Below are positions 46,289 through 54,641 of a DNA stretch of 64,000 nt, piece by piece. Under the pieces are notes generated by a model, which did no database searches, was not told where the DNA came from, and worked only from the letters and a program-made list of their open reading frames with translations. The DNA comes from JAEZBP01 sp963832725 (GTDB lineage Bacteria > Myxococcota_A > Polyangia > Polyangiales > Sandaracinaceae). Location of the stretch: the NCBI GenBank assembly GCA_963832725.1, contig CAWHVG010000007.1:310001-374000 (forward strand). The letters are read 5' to 3'. Both the position numbers and the translations under genes were made by a program. The first letter of the stretch is position 1. Each line of letters opens with the position of its first letter.

Positions 46289-47263
46289 GTGACGTCCCCG
46301 AAAGACGAGCTCCTACCGCTCTACCGACAGATGCAGACGATCCGCCGCGTCGAAGAAGAGGCGGCGAGAGCGTACGTTCAGGGCAAGATCGGTGGCTTCC
46401 TCCACCTCTACATCGGGCAGGAGGCGATCGCCGTCGGCACGCAGGCCGCGGTGAAGGCGAGCGACAACCTGATCACGACGTATCGCGATCATGGGTTCGC
46501 GATCGCCCGGGGGACACCGCCGCGCAACGTGATGGCGGAGCTCTTCGGAAAGGACACGGGCATCTCCCGGGGTCTGGGCGGGTCGATGCACATGTTCGAC
46601 AGCGAGCGTCGCTTCTTCGGTGGCCACGCGATCGTCGGTGGCCACGTCGCGCTCGCGTCCGGTATCGCGTTCAAGGCGGCGTACCTGAAGGAGGAGGACG
46701 TCACGGTCTGCTTCTTCGGAGAAGGCGCGACCAACATCGGGGGATTCCACGAGGGCTTGAGCTTGGCCGGGCTGTGGAAGCTCCCCGTCGTCTTCGTCTG
46801 CGAGAACAACCAGTACTCGATGGGCACGCCGCTCAGCCGAACCATGGCGGTCACGGACCTGACGACCAAGGCGCAGGGCTACGCGATGGAGCGGGATCGC
46901 TTCGAGGGGCACGACGTGCTCACCGTCCGCGAGCGGATCGGGAAGGCGGTGGAGCGGGCGCGCGGCGGCGGCGGGCCGACGCTGATCGAGATCCTCACCT
47001 ACCGCTTCCGTGGGCACTCGATGAGCGACCCCGGCAAGTACCGCACGCCGGAAGAGGTCGAGGAGCACAAGCAGAAGTACGACCCGGTTCGCGTGGCACG
47101 GCAGAGGCTGCTCGACGCGGGCGTGTCCGAAGAGGAGCTCGACGGCATCGATGCGGAGGTCCACGGGGAGATCGAGGACGCCATCCGCTTCGCCGACGAG
47201 AGCGAGCCGGCCAAGGCCGAGAGCATGTGGAACTACGTCACCGCTCCCAGCGAGCAGGGCTAG
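46289..47263 (+). CDS. pdhA: Pyruvate (or branched-chain 2-oxoacid) dehydrogenase E1 component, alpha subunit
   Basis: A 324-residue E1alpha. The thiamine diphosphate motif is GEGATNIGGFHEG ending in VFVCENNQYS. RDHGFAIARG, GGSMHMF and the phosphorylation-loop-like YRFRGHSMSDPGKYRT are conserved. It decarboxylates a 2-oxoacid and passes the acyl group to E2 lipoyl arms. Sequence style (short, SMHMFD) fits pyruvate or acetoin dehydrogenase. The GTG start has ggagg upstream. Its stop codon TAG is formed by the TA target plus the first base G of a palindromic element, so an insertion occurred exactly at the gene end. E1beta follows after the nested elements. Confidence 0.93.
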   Translation: MTSPKDELLPLYRQMQTIRRVEEEAARAYVQGKIGGFLHLYIGQEAIAVGTQAAVKASDNLITTYRDHGFAIARGTPPRNVMAELFGKDTGISRGLGGSMHMFDSERRFFGGHAIVGGHVALASGIAFKAAYLKEEDVTVCFFGEGATNIGGFHEGLSLAGLWKLPVVFVCENNQYSMGTPLSRTMAVTDLTTKAQGYAMERDRFEGHDVLTVRERIGKAVERARGGGGPTLIEILTYRFRGHSMSDPGKYRTPEEVEEHKQKYDPVRVARQRLLDAGVSEEELDGIDAEVHGEIEDAIRFADESEPAKAESMWNYVTAPSEQG

Positions 47264-47342
47264 CAATCCGTTGAAGAGCCTCACACCTCGGTTTTCGGGC
47301 GGAGGGAGCGGTCTCTCCGCCCCGTCCTCCGCACGAATGCTA

Positions 47343-47502
47343 GTCCCCCGTATCCGTGATTCCTACCCAATATCGGCGGCTCTCGCCGCGCGACTCAGCG
47401 TCACTCCTCCTCGACGATGCTGTGGCATCGCCTCGTCGTCGTTCCTTGATTCGCACGCCGATGGCTCGCCGATATTGGGCACTCACTACGGATACGGGGG
47501 AC
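47343..47502. mobile_element. Type-B palindromic element (160 bp) nested in type A
   Basis: Inverted ends GTCCCCCGTATCCGTGATT / inverse of ACTACGGATACGGGGGAC, then arms CCCAATATCGG / CCGATATTGGG. Apex CTCCTCGACGATGC-TGTG-GCATCGCCTCGTCG. TA on both sides. Ends resemble the left end of the IS630 element at 23531. Confidence 0.88.
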
Positions 47503-47504
47503 TA

Positions 47505-47664
47505 GATGTCCGAGGCGGAAGTCGTGACCGGTATGGCCGAGCGATCGGTGTCGAGATTGGGTGCGCGCCCCCGCAGGAAATGCAAAGCAGTTTCGAGGAG
47601 GCTCGCGCCCGAGATTGGCGTCGAGAGCCGGCCAGATGGTGTTGCGAGTTCCGCGGGGGACATC
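47505..47664. mobile_element. Type-C palindromic element (160 bp) nested in type A
   Basis: Inverted ends GATGTCC-N3-GCGGAA / inverse of TTCCGCGGGGGACATC. TA flanks at 47503-47504 (shared with type B) and 47665-47666. Its centre AATGCAAAGCA with GAGGAGG beside it is the inverse of the CTCCTCG...TGC-GCA apex seen in the other types. Confidence 0.75.
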
Positions 47665-47763
47665 TAGAGCATTCGCTCGTCGGCCCGAGCGGAGACCCGG
47701 GCCGCCGCGCTCCGAGACCCGTCGGGCTCGGTACTTCAACGGACTGCTAGGAGGAAGCGGGCG

Positions 47764-48750
47764 ATGCGCGAGATTCGCTATCGTGAAGCATTGCGCGAGG
47801 CGATGGCCGAGGAGATGCGGCGCGACGAGCACGTGTTCCTCCTCGGCGAAGAGGTCGGCCACTATCAGGGTGCCTACAAGGTGAGCCAGGGGCTGCTCGA
47901 GGAGTTCGGCGAGCGCAGGGTGATCGACACGCCGATCGCCGAGGCCGGCTTCAGCGGTGTCGCCGTGGGCGCAGCCATGGCGGGCCTCCGGCCGATCGTC
48001 GAGTTCATGACCTGGAACTTCTCGCTCGTGGCGTTCGACCAGATCGTCAACAACGCGGCGAAGATGTACCAGATGAGCGCGGGCCAGTTCCGGGTCCCCG
48101 TCGTCTTCCGAGGGCCGAACGCGTCGGCGCGTCAGGTCGGCTCGCAGCACAGCCACGCGGTCGAGGCCTTCTACGCGAACGTACCCGGGCTCTTCGTTGT
48201 CTACCCGTCGACGCCGCGAGACGCGAAGGGGCTGCTCAAGACGGCCATCCGCAGCGACAACCCGGTGATCTTCCTCGAGGGCGAGACGCTCTACAACACG
48301 AAGGGCGAGGTCCCCGACGAGGGGGAGGACGAGCTGATCCCCTTCGGTGAGGCCCGTATCGCCCGCGAGGGCGGAGACGTCACCGTGGTCACTTGGGGTC
48401 GCCCGTACGCCACGGTGATGAAGCTCGCCGAGGAGCTCGCCGGAGATGGCATCGAATGCGAGGTCATCGACCCGCGCACCATCCGTCCGCTCGACCACGA
48501 GACCATCATCGAGTCCGTGAAGAAGACGAACCGATGCGTGGTGGTGCACGAGCACTGGCCCTTCGGCGGGCCCGGTGCCGAGATCGTCGACCGCATCCAA
48601 CGCGAAGCGTTCGACTGGCTCGACGCGCCCGTGCTGCGGGCGACCAACCTCGACGTGCCCATGCCTTACGCATTGCACCTCGAGAGCGAAGTGATCGTGA
48701 CCGAGCAGCGGGTGCGTGAAGCCATCCGCAAGGTCCTCTACCTCGACTGA
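47764..48750 (+). CDS. pdhB: Pyruvate (or branched-chain 2-oxoacid) dehydrogenase E1 component, beta subunit
   Basis: A 328-residue E1beta. EALREAMAEEMRRDEHVFLLGEEVG, DTPIAEAGFSGVAVGAAMAG and MTWNFSLVAFDQIVNNAAKM are family blocks. VVVHEHWPFGGPGAEI and IRKVLYLD form the C-terminal domain. It pairs with pdhA in the heterotetrameric E1. The ATG at 47764 has ggagg 10 bp upstream. It is separated from pdhA by 500 bp consisting almost entirely of inserted palindromic elements, which is odd for subunits normally encoded back to back; the strong palindromes may reduce read-through. E2 follows after 22 bp. Confidence 0.95.
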   Translation: MREIRYREALREAMAEEMRRDEHVFLLGEEVGHYQGAYKVSQGLLEEFGERRVIDTPIAEAGFSGVAVGAAMAGLRPIVEFMTWNFSLVAFDQIVNNAAKMYQMSAGQFRVPVVFRGPNASARQVGSQHSHAVEAFYANVPGLFVVYPSTPRDAKGLLKTAIRSDNPVIFLEGETLYNTKGEVPDEGEDELIPFGEARIAREGGDVTVVTWGRPYATVMKLAEELAGDGIECEVIDPRTIRPLDHETIIESVKKTNRCVVVHEHWPFGGPGAEIVDRIQREAFDWLDAPVLRATNLDVPMPYALHLESEVIVTEQRVREAIRKVLYLD

Positions 48751-48772
48751 GCCTGCACCGGGGAGGCGCTGG

Positions 48773-50021
48773 ATGGCGAAGATCGTCGGACTGCCCATGC
48801 TCTCGCCCACGATGGAAGAGGGCACGCTCGCACGCTGGGCGAAGAAAGAAGGAGATCGCATCGCGGTCGACGACCTCATCGCCGAGGTCGAGACCGACAA
48901 GGCCACGATGGAGTGGCGTGCGTTCGAATCCCGGCGTGCTGCTGAAGATCATCGCCGAGGAGGGCGCGGTCCTCGAGCCGGAAGCGCCGGTGGCGATCAT
49001 CGGTGAGGAGGGCGAGGACATCGCTCCCCTGCTCGCCGAGCTCGAGGCCGGCTCCGCGAAGGAGAAGGCCGAGGCGGAGAAGCCGGCGGAGCCGGCGTCC
49101 GCGCCGCAGCCGGCCGCCGAGACGGGAACGGCACCGGCACCTGCGACGCCCGCGCCGCGGCGCGACGGCCGGGTGCTGGCCTCGCCCTTGGTCCGTCGCC
49201 TCGCCCGCGAGCACGACGTCGATCTGCACGACGTGCCGGGCACGGGTCCGCACGGGCGGATCGTGAAGCGTGACCTCGACGCGTACCTCGCCAAGCCGCG
49301 TGTGGCTGCGCCCGCCGCGGGCGGTCCTCGGCCGGCGCCGCGCGTCGAGCGCTTGAGCTCGATGCGGCGCACCATCGCGCGTCGGCTGACCGAGTCCAAG
49401 CAGACGGTCCCGCACTTCTATCTGACGATGGACGTCGACGCGGGGCCGCTGATGGTCGCGCGCGAGCAGATCAACGCGGAGCTCAAGGCCGACGGCGAGA
49501 AGGTCTCGGTCAACGACCTCATCATGAAGGCCTGCGCGGTCGCGCTGCGCCGCATGCCGGAGGTCAACGCCAGCTTCGCGGGTGACTCCATCCAGTACCA
49601 CCAGGTGGTCGACATCTCGATGGCAGTGTCCATCCCGGACGGGCTGGTCACGCCCGTCATCCGCGACGCCGACGAGAAGGGCGTTCGCGCCATCGGCAGG
49701 GAGGCTCGCGAGCTCGCCGCGCGTGCACGCGACAAGAAGCTGACGCCGGAGGAGATGACGAACGGCACCTTCAGCGTCTCGAACCTCGGGATGTTCGGCA
49801 TCGAGGACTTCGCCGCTGTCATCAACCCGCCGGAGGGTGCGATCCTGGCCGTGGGCACTGTGCGCGAAGAGCCGGTGGTCAAGGACGGTCGCGTCGAGCC
49901 GGGTAGGCGGATGCGCATGACGCTGAGCTGCGATCACCGGGTGATCGATGGGGCGCTCGGGGCCCGCTGGCTGCAGCTGCTGCGCGGTGTGCTCGAGAAG
50001 CCGGTCCTGATGCTCCTCTGA
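48773..50021 (+). CDS. pdhC: Dihydrolipoamide acyltransferase (E2), one frameshift near 48927
   Basis: An E2 of ~415 residues. Lipoyl domain with EVETDKATMEW (Lys43 lipoylated), Ala/Pro/Glu linker, peripheral-subunit-binding domain (ASPLVRRLAREHDVDLHDVPG TGPHGRI, seen in two adjoining blocks) and catalytic domain ending CDHRVIDGALGARWLQLL with the catalytic HxxxDG. The lipoyl part and the rest lie in different frames. Reading GATCCC instead of GAATCCC near 48927 gives WRAFDPGVLLKIIAEEG and one continuous protein, so a single extra A explains it. A GTG or ATG restart inside is unnecessary. No E3 gene follows. Confidence 0.9.
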
Positions 50022-50188
50022 CAGGACCGGCGGGCGGTCGTCGAGACCTTTCGAGCCGCAGTCCACGTTTCCTCCCGGCGCTGCTCCGTCGCGGCGGTCC
50101 GAGCTGACACGAGGGTGTGGTGCGGTGTTCGCCGGCCGATCGGTCGACGAGGAGCACCGTCCAGCGGATGTCGACCGGTTCCTGCCTC

Positions 50189-50443
50189 ACCGTCTCCGAC
50201 GGGCCTGCCGCCACGTCGCGATGCTCGATCGAGCGGACCGAGCGCGCTCCGATCGGACCGCAGCCCCACCGTCTCCGACGGGCCTGACGCTGCCGCCGCC
50301 ACGTCGCCACGCCCGAGCGATCGGACCGAGGGTCCTCCGATCGGTTCCTGCGTCACCGCCTCCGACGGGCCCGAGGCTGCCGCGGCCAGGTCACGATGCC
50401 CGAGCGAGCGGACGGAGGGTCTCCGGATCGGACCGCAGCCTCA
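50189..50443. repeat. Three tandem ~80-89 bp repeats
   Basis: Units begin ACCGYCTCCGACGGGCC at 50189, 50268 and 50355, each followed by a GCCGC-rich block, CGATC/CGAGCG and a GGTCCTCCGATCGG-like end. They lie in the 549 bp gap between E2 and the FAD oxidase, which holds no gene I can support. Earlier bases 50022-50188 show nothing recognisable. Confidence 0.75.
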
Positions 50444-50687
50444 GCACGCGCCGTGTGAGGTCCGCGGGAAGATCGTGTCCGGGTTCAGGATGCCGTGAGG
50501 ATCGAGCTGCGCCTTGATCCTCCGCTGCAACTCGATGAGCGCGGGCGGTTGCTCCAGTCGGACCGCAGCCTCAGCACGCGCCGTGTGAGGTCCGCGGGAA
50601 GATCGTGTCCGGGTTCAGGATGCCGTGAGGATCGAGCTGCGCCTTGATCCTCCGCTGCAACTCGATGAGCGCGGGCGGTTGCTCCAG
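50428..50687. repeat. Perfect 130 bp tandem duplication over the 3' end of the FAD oxidase gene
   Basis: Bases 50428-50557 are identical to 50558-50687. The unit starts tcggaccgcagcctcagcac and ends gcgggcggttgctccag. The right copy contains the functional 3' end of the oxidase gene including its stop; the left copy repeats it outside the gene. Identity is complete, so the event is very recent or an assembly artefact. Confidence 0.95.
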
Positions 50688-51995
50688 CGCGAGATAGGGG
50701 GCCTTCAACACGCCGATGCCGTGCTCGCCGCTGAGGGTGCCGCCCATGTCCACCACCGCTCGAAAGAGCTGCTCGATGGCTGCGTCGACGCGCGGCCGCT
50801 CGTCGGGCTCGTCCCAGAGGAAGTTGACGTGAAGGTTTCCGTCGCCCGCGTGGCCGTAGGCGGGCATGCGAATGCGCTGCTCCTCGGCGATCTGCCTGCA
50901 CCGGGTGATCAGCGCGCCCAGCTTCGAGCGCGGGACCACGACGTCCTCCGAGAGCTTGTTGGCCGCTCGCCGCCGCAACGCGCGGGACATCTCGCGACGC
51001 ACCGCCCACAGCCGCTCGCGATCGGTCCCGTGCTTGGCGACCAGGACCTCGATCGCGCCGGCGTCGTCGAGCTCGCTGCCGAGCCGCTCGAGACCGGCCT
51101 CGAGCCGAGCCTCGTCACCGTCGATCTCCACCAGCAACATGCAGCGCGCCCCTCGCGGCACCGGCGCGGCCCCGTCGTCTCGCAGCACGGCCAAGGTCTC
51201 CGCGTCGAGCAGCTCGAGCACGCTCGGTCCCACCCGGAGGCAAGCGCGCACGGCCGGCGCGACCCGCGCCTCGTCATCGAAGAACGCCACCAGCGTGCGA
51301 ACCCCCGCGGGCTTCGGGATCAGCTTCAGCACCGCCCGAGTCACCACGGCGAGCGTGCCTTCGCTTCCGATCACCAGCGAGCGCAGGTCGTAGCCGGTCA
51401 CGTGTTTGTGGGTCCGCCCGCCCAGCTCGAGCTCGGTGCCGCCCGGCAGGACCACGGAGAGCCCGCGCACCCAATCGCGGGTGACGCCGTACTTCACGGC
51501 GCGCGGTCCGCCCGCGTTGGTCGCCACGTTGCCGCCGATGGTGCAGCTCGCGAGGCTGCTCGGATCCGGTCCGTAGAAGAGGCCCGCCGTCTCCGCGGCC
51601 TCGTGGACATCGCCGGTGACGGCGCCGGGCTCCACCACGGCGACTCCGTCGTCCTCGTCGACGTCGAGGGTGCGGTCGAAGCGTTCGAACGAGAGGACCC
51701 AGCCGCCGCGCTTGGGGACCGCGCTTCCCACCCGGCTGGTGCCCGCTGCCCGCGGCGTGACGGGGACGCGGTGGCGGTCGGCGACCTCCAGCACGGCGCG
51801 CACGTCGTCGGCGTTCCGAGCCCGCACCACCGCGTCCGGGACGACCGGCTCGGCCTCGCTCTCGTCGATGGCGTAGCCGCGGCGCACGTCGGCGTCGTCG
51901 ATCACGGCGTCGCTGGGGAGGCGAGCCGCGAGCTCGATCAGCGGTCGGTCGGTTCCCACGTCCGGAGCTTGGGGGCCCCGCGGCCTCGCTTCCAC
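50571..51995 (-). CDS. FAD-linked oxidase (GlcD/D-lactate dehydrogenase-like)
   Basis: A 474-residue FAD_binding_4 plus FAD-oxidase_C protein. VTPRAAGTSRVGSAVPKRGG and DPSSLASCTIGGNVATNAGG bind FAD; GYDLRSLVIGSEGTLAVVT ends that domain. The C-terminal half has MPAYGHAGDGNLHVNFLWD and GGTLSGEHGIGVLKAPYL, the metal/substrate site of 2-hydroxyacid oxidases. Likely substrate D-lactate, glycolate or D-2-hydroxyglutarate; undecided. No iron-sulfur GlcF partner is adjacent. It ends GILNPDTIFPRTSHGAC, with the last codons inside the 130 bp duplicated unit. Confidence 0.92.
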   Translation of the reverse strand: MEARPRGPQAPDVGTDRPLIELAARLPSDAVIDDADVRRGYAIDESEAEPVVPDAVVRARNADDVRAVLEVADRHRVPVTPRAAGTSRVGSAVPKRGGWVLSFERFDRTLDVDEDDGVAVVEPGAVTGDVHEAAETAGLFYGPDPSSLASCTIGGNVATNAGGPRAVKYGVTRDWVRGLSVVLPGGTELELGGRTHKHVTGYDLRSLVIGSEGTLAVVTRAVLKLIPKPAGVRTLVAFFDDEARVAPAVRACLRVGPSVLELLDAETLAVLRDDGAAPVPRGARCMLLVEIDGDEARLEAGLERLGSELDDAGAIEVLVAKHGTDRERLWAVRREMSRALRRRAANKLSEDVVVPRSKLGALITRCRQIAEEQRIRMPAYGHAGDGNLHVNFLWDEPDERPRVDAAIEQLFRAVVDMGGTLSGEHGIGVLKAPYLALEQPPALIELQRRIKAQLDPHGILNPDTIFPRTSHGAC

Positions 51996-52055
51996 CCCGG
52001 GGGGCCGGAACCGACAATGGGCGTCGTCGCCGCAATCGCTGGTAGTATGTTCTCA

Positions 52056-53404
52056 ATGTCCGATTCCAACCTCAGACCATCGGGTGTCCTCTTCGCTTGC
52101 CTCCTCGGGCTCGCTGGCTGCGGGGGGCATCCGCCCGGGGTCCCGCTCGACGCGACTCGCACGGACGGTGGACATTCGACGCACGGCACCGATGGCGGCG
52201 TCGGACACTTCGACGGGTCCACGCCGGACGGCTCGGTCCAGATCGGACGGAGGTGGGGGTACCGCCGACGCCGGGCCGATGGGCGACGCGGGGCCGCCGA
52301 CGTGCACCTTCAGTCCGGACCACGTCTGGAAGGTGGGGCGTGACGACAGAGGCGAGCGCACGGTCGGCCTCGCCGCCGATGCGAACGGGTTCGGGGCGGT
52401 CTGGACGCAGATCCCCTCCGGCGGCGCGGTGTCCGAGGTCTACGGCGCTCGGCTCACCTCGGCCGGCGCGCTGGGCACGCCCCAACAGATCAGCCAGCCG
52501 CCGGGCGTCAAGCACCCGCCGATCGTCACCGCGGTGGGCACCTCGTGGCTCTCGGCCTGGGTGGACAACAGCGCCGGCGCCTTCGATCTCCACACGCAGG
52601 CGCTCGGCGCCGACCTCTCGGTGGCGAGCGGCTCGAGCCCGACGGCGATCACCGATACGCTGACCGCAGCTCGAGGACAACCCCCTCTTCCTCGAGCTGG
52701 ACAGCGGGTTGACGCTGGCGTGGGTCGAGGACGACATGACGGCGCTCACCCGCACCGCGAGGACGCGCGCCGTCAGCTCGAGCGGCGCGCCGACCGCCGC
52801 CGCTCAGGCCGCGTCCGCCAGCGACCGGCGCCCCGGCGCGCTCGCCGGCGGGCAGAGCGGCTCGGGGCCGCTGCTGATCTGGACCGAGGGCTCGGCCGGG
52901 ACCGGTGACGTGTACCTGCAGCCGCTGAACAGCAGCGGGGCGATGCAGGGAACGGCGACCGCGATCACCATGGAGGCCAACGCCGACGGCACGCTCGACG
53001 CCGTGGTCTTCCCGAGCGGCGGCGCGATCGTCTTCGGCGCCCTGGTCGATGGCGTCCACCCTGAGGTGCGCTTCCGAGCCATCGACGATACCGGGATGCC
53101 GACCGGCGACGAGCGGGTGCTCGGCACCGGCAAGGACGGCTCGATCGCCGCGTTCGCGGGCGGGTTCGTCGTGAGCTACCGGACGGTCGCGTCCGGCACC
53201 ACGCCGCCGGAGATCCACGTGCTGCTGGTGAGCGCGCTCGGCGATGTCGTCGAGGACATCATGCTCGTCCAGGCCGCCCCCTCGGGCGGGCGGACCACCA
53301 TCCGCGTGTCGGGTGACGGTCAGATCGCGGTGACCTGGGCGAACGCGACCGACACCGGGGTCGACGTCCAGTTGGCGTTCTTGTCTTGCGGGACCGGGGG
53401 ATGA
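52056..53404 (+). CDS. Secreted lipoprotein with propeller-like repeats, two frameshifts
   Basis: A lipoprotein of ~449 residues when two extra bases are ignored. MSDSNLRPSGVLFACLLGLA precedes a lipobox Cys and a Thr/Asp/Gly linker. Repeated strands with GFGAVWTQ, WLSAWVDNSAG, PLLIWTEGSAG and IAVTWANATDTG suggest a beta-propeller, as in many Polyangia surface proteins. Breaks are near 52247 (before SDGGGGTADAG) and 52672 (before EDNPLFLELDSGLTLAWVED); each heals by removing one base. Function unknown. Its stop overlaps the ATG of the next lipoprotein gene (ATGA). It starts divergently from the FAD oxidase gene, 60 bp away. Confidence 0.62.
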
Positions 53405-54468
53405 GCATGGGCGTCGGATTTCGGCGAGCGGATTTCGATCGGGGTCGTGGTGGTGATCGCGGTCGCCGGCTGCGACATGAAGCCGCCCAGCGTCCCGGTG
53501 CGCGTGGACGCCGGGGCGCCGCGATCCGGCGCTCCCGCTCCGGATGCTTCCGCCGGCGACGCGGGCATGGACTCGGGAATGGACGCGTCGTCTCCCTCGG
53601 ATGGCGGCGACGCCGCGGCTTCGGACGGCGGCTCGTTCGACGCCGGCGCGCTCGACGCCGGGCTCGACCTCGTTCGACGCGGGTAGCGCGGGACGCTGGC
53701 TCGTTCGTCTTCCCCGACTCCGGCCCGATGCCCGACGCCGGTCCGTTGCCCGACGCCGGGCTCTGCGGCGTCCTCAGCGGCGGGACGCCGTGGCAGCGGA
53801 GGGATCTGCCCGTCCGGCCAGACCTGCCTCGACAACGGCTGCGGGATGATGATCTGCTACTCCGCCGGCGCTCCCTGCGCGGCTCCGACGCGGACTGCCC
53901 GTGCGGCAGCACCTGCAGCGGGCGGCGTGTGCGGACGGCCAGCGGATGCGCCGACTCCCGTGACTGCGCAGCCGGCTTCGACGTGCGAGAGCGGGAGCTG
54001 CGTCGACCGCCGGATCCAGCTGCGGCTACGGGGCGTCCCCCTGCCCGCACGGGTTCGTCTGCGGTGGAGACGCTTCCGCCGGGCTGCTCTTCTGCATCAA
54101 AGCCTACACGCGCTGCGACAGCGACATGGCGTGTGCGCACGTCGGGCAGTGCCGCGACGTGGCCGGTACGGGCAGACCATCTGCCACTGGAGTAGCGGAC
54201 CCTACTGCCGCAACAACGCGGACTGTCCGATCGATCGGCAACGTCTGCGGCGTGAACCCGGAGCACGTGGACGCGCGAGTGCGGCCACTACGGGCCGTGC
54301 GCGAGCGCGTCCGACTGCGCGAGCGGGTTCATCTGCACCGACACCTGGGGCGACGGCGTGACCGAGTGCGTGCCGAGCGGCGGCTCGTGTGCGAGCTCGG
54401 CCGATTGCCCGAGCCCCGCCATCTGCGGGAGCCCGGCGAGCGGCGGCGCGATGCGCTGCATCATGTGA
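53401..54468 (+). pseudogene. Cysteine-rich lipoprotein, broken by many frameshifts
   Basis: Pieces in all three frames assemble into one lipoprotein: signal IGVVVVIAVAGCDMKPPSVP, linker rich in DAG/DGG, then cysteine modules (CGMMICYSAGAPC, CPCGSTC, CGYGASPCPHGFVCGGDAS, LLFCIKAYTRCDSDMACA, HWSSGPYCRNNADC) and a clean last part CASASDCASGFICTDTWGDG ... GGAMRCIM with stop at 54466. At least six frame changes are needed in 1.1 kb. Either the gene is decaying or the sequence quality is poor here; the intact Cys spacing favours error. It is related in style to the lipoproteins at 14.9 and 16.9 kb. Product unknown. Confidence 0.55.
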
Positions 54469-54641
54469 TGAGCGGACAGCACGTATGAAATGTTTTCGGA
54501 CCTGCGCAACCAGGGCAGGGTGGGGGAGCGCCCATGGTGAACGAAACGCGGACGATCTCGCGATTCGTGCGAAGGTCCGAACGTTGCATCGGGGTCCCGG
54601 GCCGGCAGTGGCGCCGGCGGGGATTCGTGCGCGGTGACCGT

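Larger units (their letters stand above)
47263..47747. mobile_element. Type-A palindromic element split by types B and C
   Basis: Left part 47263-47340 (GCAATCCGTTGAAGAGCC...GAATGC) and right part 47667-47747 (GAGCATTCGCTCGTCGG...CTTCAACGGACTGC) join at TA to give an uninterrupted 161 bp element. It matches the intact copy at 63727-63892 across the join (AAATGCTGGAGCATCCGCTC there). TA flanks at 47261-47262 and 47748-47749. It fills the space between pdhA and pdhB, and the pdhB ribosome site (ggagg) begins right after its right TA. Confidence 0.88.

Noticed and set aside
48920..48935. tRNA-like gttcgaatccc
   Set aside because: Lies inside the E2 coding region at a frameshift; no cloverleaf.
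50189..50443. Possible CRISPR or rRNA-spacer-like repeats
   Set aside because: Only three units of 79-89 bp with no spacer/repeat structure and no cas genes.
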